64,000 nt of DNA from Mycobacterium simiae (GTDB taxonomy: Bacteria > Actinomycetota > Actinomycetes > Mycobacteriales > Mycobacteriaceae): NCBI RefSeq assembly GCF_010727605.1, contig NZ_AP022568.1, positions 1,116,001-1,180,000 on the forward strand, read 5' to 3'. Below the pieces are notes generated by a model, which was not told the origin of the DNA, did not search any database, and saw nothing but the letters and a program-made list of their open reading frames with translations. Shown here piece after piece: positions 16,128 through 25,065 of this stretch. The position numbers were made by a program, and so were the translations under genes. Numbering within the stretch: the first letter of the stretch is position 1; each line of letters opens with the position of its first letter.

Positions 16128-17303
16128 TCAGATCACTCCGTCGCGGCGCAATTGTAGGAGTTCCGCCTCATCGCAGCCGGCCAGTGTGGTTAGCACTTCA
16201 TAAGTGTGTGTCCCAACGTCTGGCGGAAGGGGCGCGGCGAACGGACGGCGGGGTCTCGTCTTGACAGGCGTTGCGATGAGCCGCAATGGCGGGCGGTCGT
16301 GGCCGCAGGGTTCATACACCATGCCGCGTGCTTTGACGTGCTCGTCGTCAAGTAGGTCGGCGCCCTCGAAGGCTGGCGCACCGGCGATGTCGGTGGCCAT
16401 GAAGAAATCAATCCACTCACTACGAGTGCGGCCCTTGAAGATCGCGGTGAGTTCACGGCGCAGGCGTTCGTCGGCTTGCGGATCATCGCCGAGCCGGGCC
16501 TGTCCGGGCTCATAGAGATCCGCTCGGTTCACGGCTTCGCAGAATCTGCGCCAGAACTTGTCTTCCAACGCGTTGAACACCACGTAGTTGCCGTCGCTGG
16601 TCTCGTAGTACTGATACCGCAGGGAAGCCTGCATGCCGTCTGAATAGCCGAACAGGCCGTTGGCCAGCGCCGTCAGCTTCTGGAAGTTCCACGCGATGGC
16701 GGCGTCGACTTGAGAGACCTCGACGTACTGCGATTGCCCGTCGCGGCGCGCGCTGTGTAGGGCAGCGAGAACTGCCATCGCGGCATAGAGGGGGCCGGCC
16801 AGTACACCCGTGGTGCCGGTCGCTCCGGCGGCCAGGCGCGGTGTTCCGTCGGGTTGAATTACTGGCGGGTTCAAGCCTGCGAAGCAGTCAAACGAGAGCC
16901 CATGCGTGGGGAGCTTGGCGTACGGGCCATAACCGCCCATCCCGTTGAGACTGCAATAGACGATCGTCGGGTTGAGTTCGACGACGTCGTCATAGCCAAG
17001 CCCGAGTCGCTCAGCAGCGCCTGCCCGCAGGCCGTCGATCATTACGTTGGCTTGCGCCGCAAGGCGGCGAAAGATTGCAGCCCCCTTGTCTGATTTCAGG
17101 TTCAGCGTGACGCTCTTCTTTCCGCGGTTCCATTGGAGGTTTTGTACGTTATCGGGCGGAAAGAGTTCGCCGCGGAATCCGCCGCCCCCCGGTTGTTCGA
17201 TCTTGATTACCTCGGCGCCCAGATCGGCGAGGTGTCCGCCGAGCGCGTCGGGGGAGAACAGGGATAGCTCGAGCACTCGAACATCGTGAAGCACGGCAGT
17301 CAC
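16128..17303 (-). CDS. Class III CoA transferase-like protein lacking the usual catalytic Asp
   Basis: 391 aa, standard length for the CaiB/BaiF family. The N-terminus (VRVLELSLFSPDALGGHLADLGAEVIKIEQPGGG style) and the YNRGKKSVTL-like segment WNRGKKSVTLNL are typical. The region that normally carries the catalytic Asp reads GATGTTGVLAGPLYAAM and contains no acidic residue, so it may be a partner or a different chemistry rather than a stand-alone transferase. GTG start at 17303. It is tightly coupled to the fused transferase downstream (TGA directly followed by ATG). Confidence 0.85.
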   Translation of the reverse strand: MTAVLHDVRVLELSLFSPDALGGHLADLGAEVIKIEQPGGGGFRGELFPPDNVQNLQWNRGKKSVTLNLKSDKGAAIFRRLAAQANVMIDGLRAGAAERLGLGYDDVVELNPTIVYCSLNGMGGYGPYAKLPTHGLSFDCFAGLNPPVIQPDGTPRLAAGATGTTGVLAGPLYAAMAVLAALHSARRDGQSQYVEVSQVDAAIAWNFQKLTALANGLFGYSDGMQASLRYQYYETSDGNYVVFNALEDKFWRRFCEAVNRADLYEPGQARLGDDPQADERLRRELTAIFKGRTRSEWIDFFMATDIAGAPAFEGADLLDDEHVKARGMVYEPCGHDRPPLRLIATPVKTRPRRPFAAPLPPDVGTHTYEVLTTLAGCDEAELLQLRRDGVI

Positions 17304-17338
17304 CCCTCAGATTCCCGATGCCCGTGTGAACTGAACCC

Positions 17339-18871
17339 TCACATCCACGAGATCGACTTGATCTCGGTGAATTCCTCAAAGCCCCAGCGGCCCTGCTCGC
17401 GCCCAAGACCGCTGTGCTTGAAACCGCCGAATGGGCCTCCGCCGTTGAACATTCCACGCGCGGGCACCGACCAGCCCGGGCCCTCGCCGTTGCCCGGGTT
17501 GGGAGCGTCGTCTAGCGGCCCACCGCCGCAGCATTGAACGATGATTGTGCCGGTACGGATTTGGCGTGCCACGTTGAAGCCGCGTGCGGCGTTGCGGGTC
17601 ATGACGAGCCCTGCGAGTCCGAAGTCGGAGTCGTTGGCGATGCGCACCGCCTCCTCTTGATTCTGGTAAGTCTGCACTGTGAGAACCGGGCCGAAGACTT
17701 CTTCTCGGCAGATCCGCATGTCGTTGTGACAGTTGACGAAAGCTGTCGGCTCGTAAAAGAATCCTCTGCTCAGATGTGCGGGCCGCCGGCCGCCGGCCAC
17801 CAGCGTGGCCCCTTCGTCGAGTGCCGACTGCACGTAGCTCTCGACTCGCTGCCGCTGCTGTTCACGGATCAGGGGACCCACCACGGTGGCCGGGTCGCGC
17901 GGATCACCGATGGTGAGGCTCGGGGCCATGGCCTTAACGCCGTCGATATAGCTATCGAGTAGGTGCTCCGGCACCAGCAGGCGCGACGCCGCGACGCACG
18001 CTTGTCCCGAATGCATGAGCACTTGTCCGAAACCGATACCGGCTACGTCGGATTCGGTCACGTCGTCAAGGACGATGTGAGCGCTCTTGCCGCCCAGTTC
18101 CAGCTGGGCCCGCTTCATCGTCCGCGCCGATACCTCCCTGATGCGCTTGCCGGTTTCCGTCGAGCCGGTGAAGGCGATCATGTCCACAAGGGGATTCGTC
18201 GAAAACTCCTCCCCGACTTCACCGCCACCCACGACGACGTTGAAGACACCCGCCGGTATGCCGGCTTCCTCGCCGATGCGGGCGAGTTCGAGTGCATTCA
18301 TCGGCGTCCACGGATGTGGTTTCAAGACGACGGTGCAACCGACGGCAAGCGCCGGCAAGCACTTTTGCAGGTTGATCGAGAACGGGAAGTTGAACGGTGT
18401 GATCACGCCGACCACTCCGACGGGTTCTCGCACGACGACGGTGCCGCCGAGCCCGGTCGGTGAGACTTTCGGCCCTCCCGGAGTCTCGACCCAAGTGACG
18501 TCGTGCTCCACGAAATCGCTGTAGTAGTGCGATGCTTCGATCGCTCCGCCCACCTGCAGAAAGTCGGTAAGGAAGGCGACGGAACCGATCTCGGCGACAA
18601 CGAGCTCGCGAAGCTCGTCATGGCGCGACTCCATGATTTCGCTGAAGCGCTTCAGTATCCTCGCGCGCTCACGCACCGACATCCACGGCCAAGGGCCTTC
18701 GTCGAAGGCCCGGCGCGCAGCTTCGATAGCCATAACCGCTTGCTTGGCGCCGCCGTCAAGCACGCGGCCGACCACTTCCTCAGTGGCGGGGTCGATTACA
18801 TCGATCGGTGCCCCGGCGTTGTCACTGGTCCATCGACCATCGATGAAATTCTCGTACTGCCGGATTGCCAC
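17339..18871 (-). CDS. NAD(P)-dependent aldehyde dehydrogenase
   Basis: 510 aa, full-length ALDH. Motifs in order: TPFNFPF, KPHPWTP (cofactor site), FTGSTETG, catalytic Glu in LELGGKS, catalytic Cys in SGQACVA, and EEVFGPV. Near the C-terminus an insert rich in Gly, Asn and Pro (DDAPNPGNGEGPGW) replaces the short loop of other ALDHs and may shape the substrate tunnel. It lies between the amidohydrolase and the CoA transferases in a leftward operon and probably oxidises the aldehyde made by the alcohol dehydrogenase encoded at 21647. Confidence 0.92.
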   Translation of the reverse strand: MAIRQYENFIDGRWTSDNAGAPIDVIDPATEEVVGRVLDGGAKQAVMAIEAARRAFDEGPWPWMSVRERARILKRFSEIMESRHDELRELVVAEIGSVAFLTDFLQVGGAIEASHYYSDFVEHDVTWVETPGGPKVSPTGLGGTVVVREPVGVVGVITPFNFPFSINLQKCLPALAVGCTVVLKPHPWTPMNALELARIGEEAGIPAGVFNVVVGGGEVGEEFSTNPLVDMIAFTGSTETGKRIREVSARTMKRAQLELGGKSAHIVLDDVTESDVAGIGFGQVLMHSGQACVAASRLLVPEHLLDSYIDGVKAMAPSLTIGDPRDPATVVGPLIREQQRQRVESYVQSALDEGATLVAGGRRPAHLSRGFFYEPTAFVNCHNDMRICREEVFGPVLTVQTYQNQEEAVRIANDSDFGLAGLVMTRNAARGFNVARQIRTGTIIVQCCGGGPLDDAPNPGNGEGPGWSVPARGMFNGGGPFGGFKHSGLGREQGRWGFEEFTEIKSISWM

Positions 18872-18889
18872 GCTGTTGCCCTTCGGTCG

Positions 18890-20092
18890 CTAGTTCGCGA
18901 TCGGGTACGGAGCGGGCTCGAAGTTGAAGACGCGGCGGGCATTGCCTTGCAGCACCTTGTACTTGTCCGCGTCCGATCGACCCTCGAGGCTTTTGAGCAC
19001 GGCCTCCAGCGAGCGCGGCCACAGGCTGTCGGTATGCGGGTAATCTGTTTCGATCATCACGTTTTCGACGCCGATGTAATCGAGGTTGGCAGCACCGAAT
19101 TCGTCCTCAATGAAGCAGCCGTAGATGTGATCGCGGAACAACTGCCGAGGCGACTCCGGGAAGATCGCCGGGTCCGTCGCGATTGCGCTCATGCGCATGG
19201 TTGCCGGATCCACTGTCCAGTTATTGGCTCGTAGGTAGCGATATTCGGCGGCGACGTGCTCAGCGCGCTCGAGCAGGTATGGAATCCACCCAATGCCACC
19301 CTCGGCGAGAACGATCTTGAGGTCGGGGAACTTCTGTAGCTTTCCCGAGAACAGCCAGTCTGTTGTCGAGTGGGCGAGGTTGAGGCCGATGTTGACCGAC
19401 TGCACTCCGAATGGCGCGTCCGGTGATGTGTTCGGGCTGACCGACGACGACCCGATGTGCGTGCACAGCGGCATCTTCGTTTCGTTCGCCGCCGCGAAGA
19501 ATCCGTCCCACTCCCCCGAGTGGATCGACGGGAAGCCAAGCGCGTGAACATTTTCCGAAAAAGCGATCGCCTTCGCACCCTTGCCTGCGCACCGAAGCAC
19601 TTCGGCGACTGCCAGTGCGGCGTCCCACAGCGGCACGATGATCATCGGAATGTAGCGACCCGGCGCCGCCCCGCACCACTCGTCGATGATGTAGTCGTTG
19701 TATGCCGTGAGGCACTTCAGACCAAGTTCGCGGTCCTGAACCTGCGAAAATACCTGTCCGCAAAAGCGGGGAAAGAACGGGAAGTTCAACCCGGCGATGA
19801 CGTGATCCTGGTCCATGTCTGGGATTCGGGCCTTGGGGTCGTAGTAAACCTTCGGGAGTTCGTCGTAATTGACGGGCAGCGGGGAGTAGTCGTCGGGCTG
19901 CTGATGGGCGGCCACCAGGATGCCCATGACGGTGGCGCGGTGTTTCTCGTAGACCCAGGTATCGACACCGTCGATGCGTTCCACGTGCGGCACGCGATCT
20001 CGGTCGGCAGCAGATGCGCGGTCAACCCAGACGTTCGGCGGCTCGATGATGTGGTCGTCAACGGAGATGAGCCACTGCAGATCTTGTTCCAC
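18890..20092 (-). CDS. Amidohydrolase_2 family TIM-barrel hydrolase/decarboxylase
   Basis: 400 aa, GTG start after AGGGAG. Starts with SVDDHIIEPP, the variant metal site (Asp-Asp-His in place of His-x-His) common in the ACMSD-like amidohydrolase group of mycobacteria. Other metal-site motifs are CTHIGSSS and ETDYPHTDS. Such enzymes hydrolyse C–N or C–C bonds or decarboxylate. First gene of the leftward operon (amidohydrolase – ALDH – two CoA transferases – ferredoxin), reading away from the operator pair at 20216–20265. Confidence 0.85.
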   Translation of the reverse strand: MEQDLQWLISVDDHIIEPPNVWVDRASAADRDRVPHVERIDGVDTWVYEKHRATVMGILVAAHQQPDDYSPLPVNYDELPKVYYDPKARIPDMDQDHVIAGLNFPFFPRFCGQVFSQVQDRELGLKCLTAYNDYIIDEWCGAAPGRYIPMIIVPLWDAALAVAEVLRCAGKGAKAIAFSENVHALGFPSIHSGEWDGFFAAANETKMPLCTHIGSSSVSPNTSPDAPFGVQSVNIGLNLAHSTTDWLFSGKLQKFPDLKIVLAEGGIGWIPYLLERAEHVAAEYRYLRANNWTVDPATMRMSAIATDPAIFPESPRQLFRDHIYGCFIEDEFGAANLDYIGVENVMIETDYPHTDSLWPRSLEAVLKSLEGRSDADKYKVLQGNARRVFNFEPAPYPIAN

Positions 20093-20215
20093 GGATACTC
20101 CCTAGGGCCGTTGTGCGGTCGGTCGACAGGCCGCGCGTCGGGGTAACGGGCCACCGCGTGCAAATCCGCTGTTAGTACCAACCTCTTCGGACACTAAGAG
20201 CGACCCCCAGCCTTG

Positions 20216-20265
20216 TCAAGTAACACTTGATAACTGCACGGCCGAGCTTATCGAGTGCCACTTGA
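20216..20265. promoter_or_regulatory. Two TetR-type operators between amidohydrolase operon and P450
   Basis: TCAAGT-AAC-ACTTGA (20216–20230) is a perfect 6-base-arm palindrome; TCGAGT-GCC-ACTTGA (20251–20265) differs by one base. Their centres are 35 bp apart. The same site occurs at 22804–22818 upstream of the TetR gene at 22904, so this TetR is the likely repressor of all three promoters. The core resembles the CAAG..CTTG class of mycobacterial lipid-catabolism regulators, but with different spacing. Confidence 0.82.
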
Positions 20266-20404
20266 CTACCCTTTTCATGCCATCTATCGTGCGAAAACAC
20301 GGCTCTCGACGCATCACTGGGCCGACGCCCAACCGCTGCAAGAAGCCCGCGTATCGATGCCACGACATCGACGTTGTGGTCAACAAGAGAAGGACTACGC
20401 CCCA

Positions 20405-21628
20405 GTGCCCAAGTCGCTCGAGAACCATGCCGAGAACTTCGATCTTCGCCACGAGGATTTCAAAGATCCGGACTACTTGTACGAGCTCTATTCACACATG
20501 CGCGACAAGGCAGCCATCGCGCACACCGACTTCCCGTTTCTGAGCACGCGGGAAGACGGTGCCTGGATGGCGATGACGTACGACGAGTGCTACGAAATCC
20601 TCAGGGACTGGGAGACCTTTTCCAGCACGCCTCCGCCCGGCGACGCTATGCAGCTATCGGGTGACGTCGTCATCCTCTTGGACCCGCCGCGCCAGCAAGC
20701 ACTCCGCAAAGTGCTCAATCCATACTTCTCCCCAGGCCGCATGAAGCAGTTGCAGCCCCAGATCCGCGCCGAAACCGACGCATTGATCGATGAGTTCATC
20801 GAGGACGGTCATGGGGATTTGGCAGTGGTCGCCTGGCAGCAGCCTGGCATCGTGTTCTTCAAGTACCTCCTTGGCATGCCGGTCGACGACGTTCCGCTGT
20901 GCATTGAACTCACGGATAGAGCGCTGAACGGAGAAAACGAAGAGATTCGCCTGACGGCTTGGGGCGGCCTCTACCAACACATCACCAACGCCGTCACGAC
21001 CCGGATGCAAGGCGAACCCCGAGACGACATGATTGACGTCCTGCTATCGGCTGAGATCGACGGCGTCAAACTACAATTCGACGACGTTGTCTCGAACGCA
21101 ATGCTTTTGGTGCAGGCGGGCCTAGAGACGACGGCAAGCGCGATGTCGTGCGCATTCCACTACTTGGGCAGTCGCCCCGACGAACGGGACCGGCTGATCC
21201 GCGAACCTGAGCTCATGTCGACTGCCGTCGAGGAACTAATCCGCTTCGCCGGATCGATTCATGGCATTCCGCGAACGGTTACCAAGGAGGTCGAAATCGG
21301 AGGGCAGAGCCTGTGCCCAGGTCAACAGGTCATCGTCAACTACGCATCCGCCAATCGCGACGACCGTGAGTTTCCCGATGCGCACAGATGCATCCTCGAC
21401 CGAGAAACGAACCGTCATCTCGGATTTGGCGCAGGTGTTCACCGTTGCCTCGGATCGAACCTCGCACGGCTGGAGTTTCGCATCGGCGTCGAGCAGACGC
21501 TGGCCCGTATGCCCGACTACACCGTAGCGACCGATGCTGAGTCGATCTTCCATGGGAATTCAGTGACGCGAGGCTTCCGCAAGATTCCAGTGGTGTTTAC
21601 CCCCGGGCCACGAGTAGGGCTGGGCTGA
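20405..21628 (+). CDS. Cytochrome P450
   Basis: 407 aa from a GTG preceded by AGAAGGA; upstream in-frame starts would overlap the operators. The I-helix motif is AGLETT, the K-helix is EELIR, and the haem loop is FGAGVHRCLGSNLAR with the axial Cys. It is of normal length for a soluble mycobacterial P450. It is divergent from the amidohydrolase operon that ends with a [3Fe-4S] ferredoxin, its probable electron source. The first step of the pathway, hydroxylation of an unknown substrate, is inferred from context. Confidence 0.93.
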   Translation: MPKSLENHAENFDLRHEDFKDPDYLYELYSHMRDKAAIAHTDFPFLSTREDGAWMAMTYDECYEILRDWETFSSTPPPGDAMQLSGDVVILLDPPRQQALRKVLNPYFSPGRMKQLQPQIRAETDALIDEFIEDGHGDLAVVAWQQPGIVFFKYLLGMPVDDVPLCIELTDRALNGENEEIRLTAWGGLYQHITNAVTTRMQGEPRDDMIDVLLSAEIDGVKLQFDDVVSNAMLLVQAGLETTASAMSCAFHYLGSRPDERDRLIREPELMSTAVEELIRFAGSIHGIPRTVTKEVEIGGQSLCPGQQVIVNYASANRDDREFPDAHRCILDRETNRHLGFGAGVHRCLGSNLARLEFRIGVEQTLARMPDYTVATDAESIFHGNSVTRGFRKIPVVFTPGPRVGLG

Positions 21629-21646
21629 CGCGTTCAGTTTGCGGAG

Positions 21647-22768
21647 TCAGTGTTCGTGAATAATTACGCCGCGAATGTTTCGACCGGCGAGCATGTCGTC
21701 GTAGGCGTCGTTGATGTCGGCGAGCTTGTATTCGGTGGTCACCGTTTCATCCAATAGAAGCTTGCCCTCACGGTAGAGGCTGAGCAGTCGGGGAATGTCG
21801 GAGCGCGGGTTGGCTTCACCGTAAAGGCTTCCCAGCAATCGCTTTTGAAACAACGTGACCATCGCGACCATTGACATGGGCAGGGTCGTCGTCATGTCGA
21901 GCATCGACCCCAGCGCGGTGACCACGACGGCGCCGTTCTTGCTGACGATGTTCAGTGCGTCGACGATCATCGGAGCTTCCACGAGCCCCACCGTCACGAT
22001 GGCGGCGTCGGCCATCACGCCGCGGGTCAGCTCTGCGACTAAGGCGGTTGCCTCGGGCATCGATGTCACGAAGTGAGAAGCGCCGAACTGAGAAACCATG
22101 TCGCGCTTGGCCTCCGCGATGTCCACGGCGATGATCTTCTCGGCTCCGGCCAATCGCGCGCCTTGGATCGCGCCACTGCCGATACCACCGCATCCGACCA
22201 CCACAACGGTGTCGCCCGGTTTGACTCGGGCGGTGTTCACGGCCGAGCCCCAGCCGGTCGTCACGCCACAGCCGACAAGGCAGGCTCGACTCAGCGGGAG
22301 GTCCTCGTCGATCTTGACCAAGGACGCCTCCGGCACTGTGCCGTATTGCGCAAAGGCGCCGAGCCAGGCCAGCGCGCCGATATCGCGGCCCTTGGCGTGA
22401 CGCCGGAAGCCGCCGTCCAGTTGCTCACCGGTCGCCATCTGGGCCCCGAGATCGCACAGATTCTGGCGGCCGGTTGAACACCAACGGCATCGCCCACACG
22501 CCGGCAAAAACAAGCCCACCACATGATCGCCGGGCTTCAGGTTGCGCACACCTGGTCCGACCTCTTGGACGATGCCGGCGCCCTCATGCCCGCCGACCAG
22601 TGGCAGTGCGAGAGGAAGGTCGCCCTCGCGAACGTGATGATCGGAGTGACACAGCCCCGTCGCTTCGAAGGAGATGAGCACTTCGCCCTCTTTGGGGCCG
22701 TCGAGCTCCACCTCTTCGACACTCCACTCCTGGTGAACATCCCATAAGACCGCGGCATTCATCTTCAT
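21647..22768 (-). CDS. Zinc-dependent (NDMA-type) alcohol dehydrogenase
   Basis: 373 aa from the ATG at 22768 (MKMNAAVLW..., the usual start of this family); an upstream start at 22807 would lie in the operator. Catalytic zinc region GLCHSDHH, structural zinc cysteines CGRCRWCSTGRQNLC, and nucleotide motif GCGGIGSGAIQG. It resembles the mycobacterial NDMA-dependent methanol/alcohol dehydrogenases, which hold NAD tightly. It is read leftward from the operator at 22804–22818 and converges on the P450; it probably oxidises the alcohol made by the P450. Confidence 0.9.
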   Translation of the reverse strand: MKMNAAVLWDVHQEWSVEEVELDGPKEGEVLISFEATGLCHSDHHVREGDLPLALPLVGGHEGAGIVQEVGPGVRNLKPGDHVVGLFLPACGRCRWCSTGRQNLCDLGAQMATGEQLDGGFRRHAKGRDIGALAWLGAFAQYGTVPEASLVKIDEDLPLSRACLVGCGVTTGWGSAVNTARVKPGDTVVVVGCGGIGSGAIQGARLAGAEKIIAVDIAEAKRDMVSQFGASHFVTSMPEATALVAELTRGVMADAAIVTVGLVEAPMIVDALNIVSKNGAVVVTALGSMLDMTTTLPMSMVAMVTLFQKRLLGSLYGEANPRSDIPRLLSLYREGKLLLDETVTTEYKLADINDAYDDMLAGRNIRGVIIHEH

Positions 22769-22803
22769 CGTGGACGCATTTAACGGCGTTGCGCGCACTA
22801 TTG

Positions 22804-22818
22804 TCAAGTGTCACTTGA
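22804..22818. promoter_or_regulatory. TetR-type operator upstream of alcohol dehydrogenase and TetR gene
   Basis: TCAAGT-GTC-ACTTGA, perfect 6-base arms, the third copy of the palindrome also found at 20216–20230 and 20251–20265. It lies in the divergent region between the alcohol dehydrogenase (start 22768) and the TetR gene (start 22904). Just downstream is a short direct repeat (ATGGGGCAATG twice, 22851–22873). Confidence 0.82.
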
Positions 22819-22903
22819 TAGCCCACGCGCCAACCGCCCTGGGAAGACTAATGGGGCAATGATGGGGCAATGATGAAGTGCGCCGGCGCGCTACGGTGTC
22901 CCC

Positions 22904-23587
22904 ATGACCGGTAGTGCGAAGCGAGTCCGAGACAAGGACGGCAAGCAGCGCGCCCTACTGGAGGCGGCCACTGAAGTGTTCGCCGAACAAGGATTTGATG
23001 CGGCGGTGACGAAAGAGATAGCCCGGCGCGCTGGCTGTTCAGAAGCGATGCTTTTTCACTATTTCGGTGACAAGCAGGGCATCTTCGAGCAGGTCGTATC
23101 ACGTCAGATAGCCCAGGGAGTTACCGAAGCCGAGGACAAAGTCATGGAGTCTTTGCCCGACAGGTTCGTCGATTTCGTGAGGCAACTCTTCCTTGCGCGG
23201 CTGTTAGTCAAACCGCGCGGTGACACCGTGCCAGGTTGGGACATAGCCGGGCGCGCGCTGTCCGACCCCGCCTTCTCCCTGCGGATCATGCGTCCGAATC
23301 ACCAGCGACGTGTGCAGGTGATCGCCGACGGCATCGCGCATTATCAAGACCTCGGCCAAGTCACGCCCCACGTAGATCCCGTTACGGTGGCCGAGCTGCT
23401 CGCCAATTTCACCATCTTCACCACGACCGTCGGCCCGCGCTGGTTCGGTACAACCGAGGCTGAGATTCGTGCTCAGATCGACCTTGGGGCTCGAATCTTC
23501 GCCGAGGGAGTCCGCGGCTCCGCAGCAAGCGGGCCCTCCCGTCGCGCTGGCCGCTCGCGGCGCCGCCCTCACATCACGGCGCCCTGA
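22904..23587 (+). CDS. TetR family regulator of the P450/catabolic locus
   Basis: 227 aa. Helix-turn-helix at residues about 15–60 (TKEIARRAGCSEAMLFHYFGDK). The ligand domain is followed by a basic, Arg/Ser-rich tail of about 25 residues that is unusual for TetR proteins. It is divergent from the alcohol dehydrogenase with one operator between them and probably also binds the two operators at 20.2 kb. The control of the whole 10-kb locus by this one protein is inferred from the shared palindrome. Confidence 0.88.
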   Translation: MTGSAKRVRDKDGKQRALLEAATEVFAEQGFDAAVTKEIARRAGCSEAMLFHYFGDKQGIFEQVVSRQIAQGVTEAEDKVMESLPDRFVDFVRQLFLARLLVKPRGDTVPGWDIAGRALSDPAFSLRIMRPNHQRRVQVIADGIAHYQDLGQVTPHVDPVTVAELLANFTIFTTTVGPRWFGTTEAEIRAQIDLGARIFAEGVRGSAASGPSRRAGRSRRRPHITAP

Positions 23588-23773
23588 CATTTGAATGGCA
23601 ATCGCCGGCCTCTCAAGCTGTTTCATCGCCTAAGGGCCCGGCATAAGCCTTGGCCTGGTCTTCTACGGGTCTGCCGCAAATTGGGCCCAGTCGGCGACCG
23701 ACCTCCACTACTCATCCACCTTCGTCCGCGGAGGATGGACTGAGCCTGCACGGCACACATCGCATCTTGTTTG

Positions 23774-23794
23774 GTGGAGCTGCCGGGAATCGAA
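23774..23794. other. attL: displaced ssrA 3' end
   Basis: A 21-bp copy of the tmRNA 3' end (starts GTGGAGCTGC, ends GGGAATCGAA). The bases just outside, TG at 23772–23773 region, complete TGGTGGAG, the complement of CTCCACCA. This end therefore keeps the chromosomal sequence with the encoded CCA, now 20 kb from the rest of ssrA. Beyond 23794 the similarity to tmRNA stops. Confidence 0.88.
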
Positions 23795-24337
23795 ACCGAT
23801 GCCCCACCTGGGCTTTTGCGGACTGAGCTGCAAATTCGCTACTTCTCGTTCCCGTTCGGTCCCGCCGGTTACCTGCGGTTTCGCATTCAAGTCTTGACGG
23901 CGTCAAGACCAGCGGAGCTACCCAGGCCCCTGCCGCCACGGCGGTCAAAGCTGTGGTGTCGTCTCAGGCACGCCCTATGTAGGCCGCGACGACTCCCTCG
24001 ATCGCGCCGCGCCCATATCGCCAACGTTGGCGTCGGGTTTGGCTCTAGAGAAAAATATTCAAGCATGCTTCTAAAGTGCTGCAACGTTGCCTTGTAGGGC
24101 GAAATCGCCCCGGAGGGGAGCTGGCAAGTAATGGCATATCCGTCAGTGACCTCGCCATCACCTCTACTCGGGGTTGATGCAGTGACGCATAACGTTTCCG
24201 AGAACGGGGGCAGCGGACGGGCGACCCCGCGAAGCTGCGCAGCATGCGTGGGCGAAACCCGCGTACAAGTCATGGCGGCGAACACCTGGCAGGGCCGCGC
24301 GCGCTTGGCCCGCGATGAAGGCTACGTAGACGGTGTC
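23795..24337. other. Gene-poor left end of the element with a perfect palindrome
   Basis: No supported gene in about 540 bases. GTCTTGACG-G-CGTCAAGAC at 23891–23909 is a perfect 9-base-arm inverted repeat about 100 bases inside attL; it could be a recombinase or regulator site. Other short open frames here lack start signals. Confidence 0.5.
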
Positions 24338-24628
24338 TCAGCGCAGAGTGTCCGGGCATAACTCGTGCTGTGCCGCATCCGTAACGGCAGGTCCCAGCGG
24401 TGATCCCGCCGTGGCAGCTGCTTGCGTGGGCGTCATGCCGCCCTGGATGAACGTGCACATCCGGTGTCCGCCGAGCAGCAGAACCAGGGGTGAGATGCTT
24501 CCGGTCACCTCGTTATGGCGCTGGGCGAGGTAGTCCAGGTAACTCTGGTCGTCGGCGCGCGCCTCCGGTGGCATGCCGAGCGCGACACCGGCTGCAACTG
24601 ATGCAGCTATTGCTAGCAGCGTTCTCAT
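24338..24628 (-). CDS. DUF732 small secreted protein
   Basis: 96 aa. Signal peptide (residues 1–25, ending ARA), then the DUF732 layout: DQSYLDYLAQR, a Cys in HRMCTFIQGG, and a second Cys near the end (ELCPDTLR), presumably disulfide-bonded. DUF732 proteins are abundant in mycobacteria and their phages; function unknown. One of three in this element. Confidence 0.8.
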   Translation of the reverse strand: MRTLLAIAASVAAGVALGMPPEARADDQSYLDYLAQRHNEVTGSISPLVLLLGGHRMCTFIQGGMTPTQAAATAGSPLGPAVTDAAQHELCPDTLR

Positions 24629-24660
24629 AATTTCCCCTCACCGGCCAGACACGGCATTGG

Positions 24661-24945
24661 CTAACGGTCGCAAGCGATTCCGTCGCCATCGCGGTCGAGC
24701 GCGGGGTTGTAGGCGAGGTCGCCTTGCAGGATGTTGGACCGGCCGTCCGCATGGGCTTCGTCGCAATTGGCGTACGGCGGGCCTCTAGAAGCGGACGTTT
24801 CAGCGAACGTTGTCGGCCGTTCCCCCGGTCCGTCCTGAGGCATATGCCGCGATTCATCATCGCCAAACACCACCAAAAGAACGGCAACAATGACGACGGT
24901 TGCAGCCACGAGAAACCGAGTTGCCGCCTCTCGACGAATCGCCAT
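24661..24945 (-). CDS. Membrane-anchored Excalibur calcium-binding domain protein
   Basis: 94 aa from the ATG at 24945 with an AAGGGG site. One N-terminal membrane segment (FLVAATVVIVAVLLVVF), a linker, and a C-terminal Excalibur domain: YANCDEAHADG, GDLAYNPALDRDGDGIACDR, with the Asp-rich DRDGDG calcium loop and paired cysteines. Excalibur domains sit on bacterial surface proteins and exported nucleases, but no nuclease domain is attached here. It lies behind the DUF732 gene on the same strand. Confidence 0.85.
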   Translation of the reverse strand: MAIRREAATRFLVAATVVIVAVLLVVFGDDESRHMPQDGPGERPTTFAETSASRGPPYANCDEAHADGRSNILQGDLAYNPALDRDGDGIACDR

Positions 24946-25065
24946 ACTCTGCGCCCCTTCCTGTGGACGGGAGCTTACGACGATGCTCTGTGCCAACGGG
25001 GCAAAGTTGGCAATAGAACATCAACTATCTGAACGTTAACTACTCTTCCACCAGAGGTTCAATGG

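Noticed and set aside
23774..23794. A tRNA-like T-arm sequence that could be a tRNA gene
   Set aside because: Only the 3' tmRNA end is present; there is no anticodon or D-arm and similarity ends at the att border.
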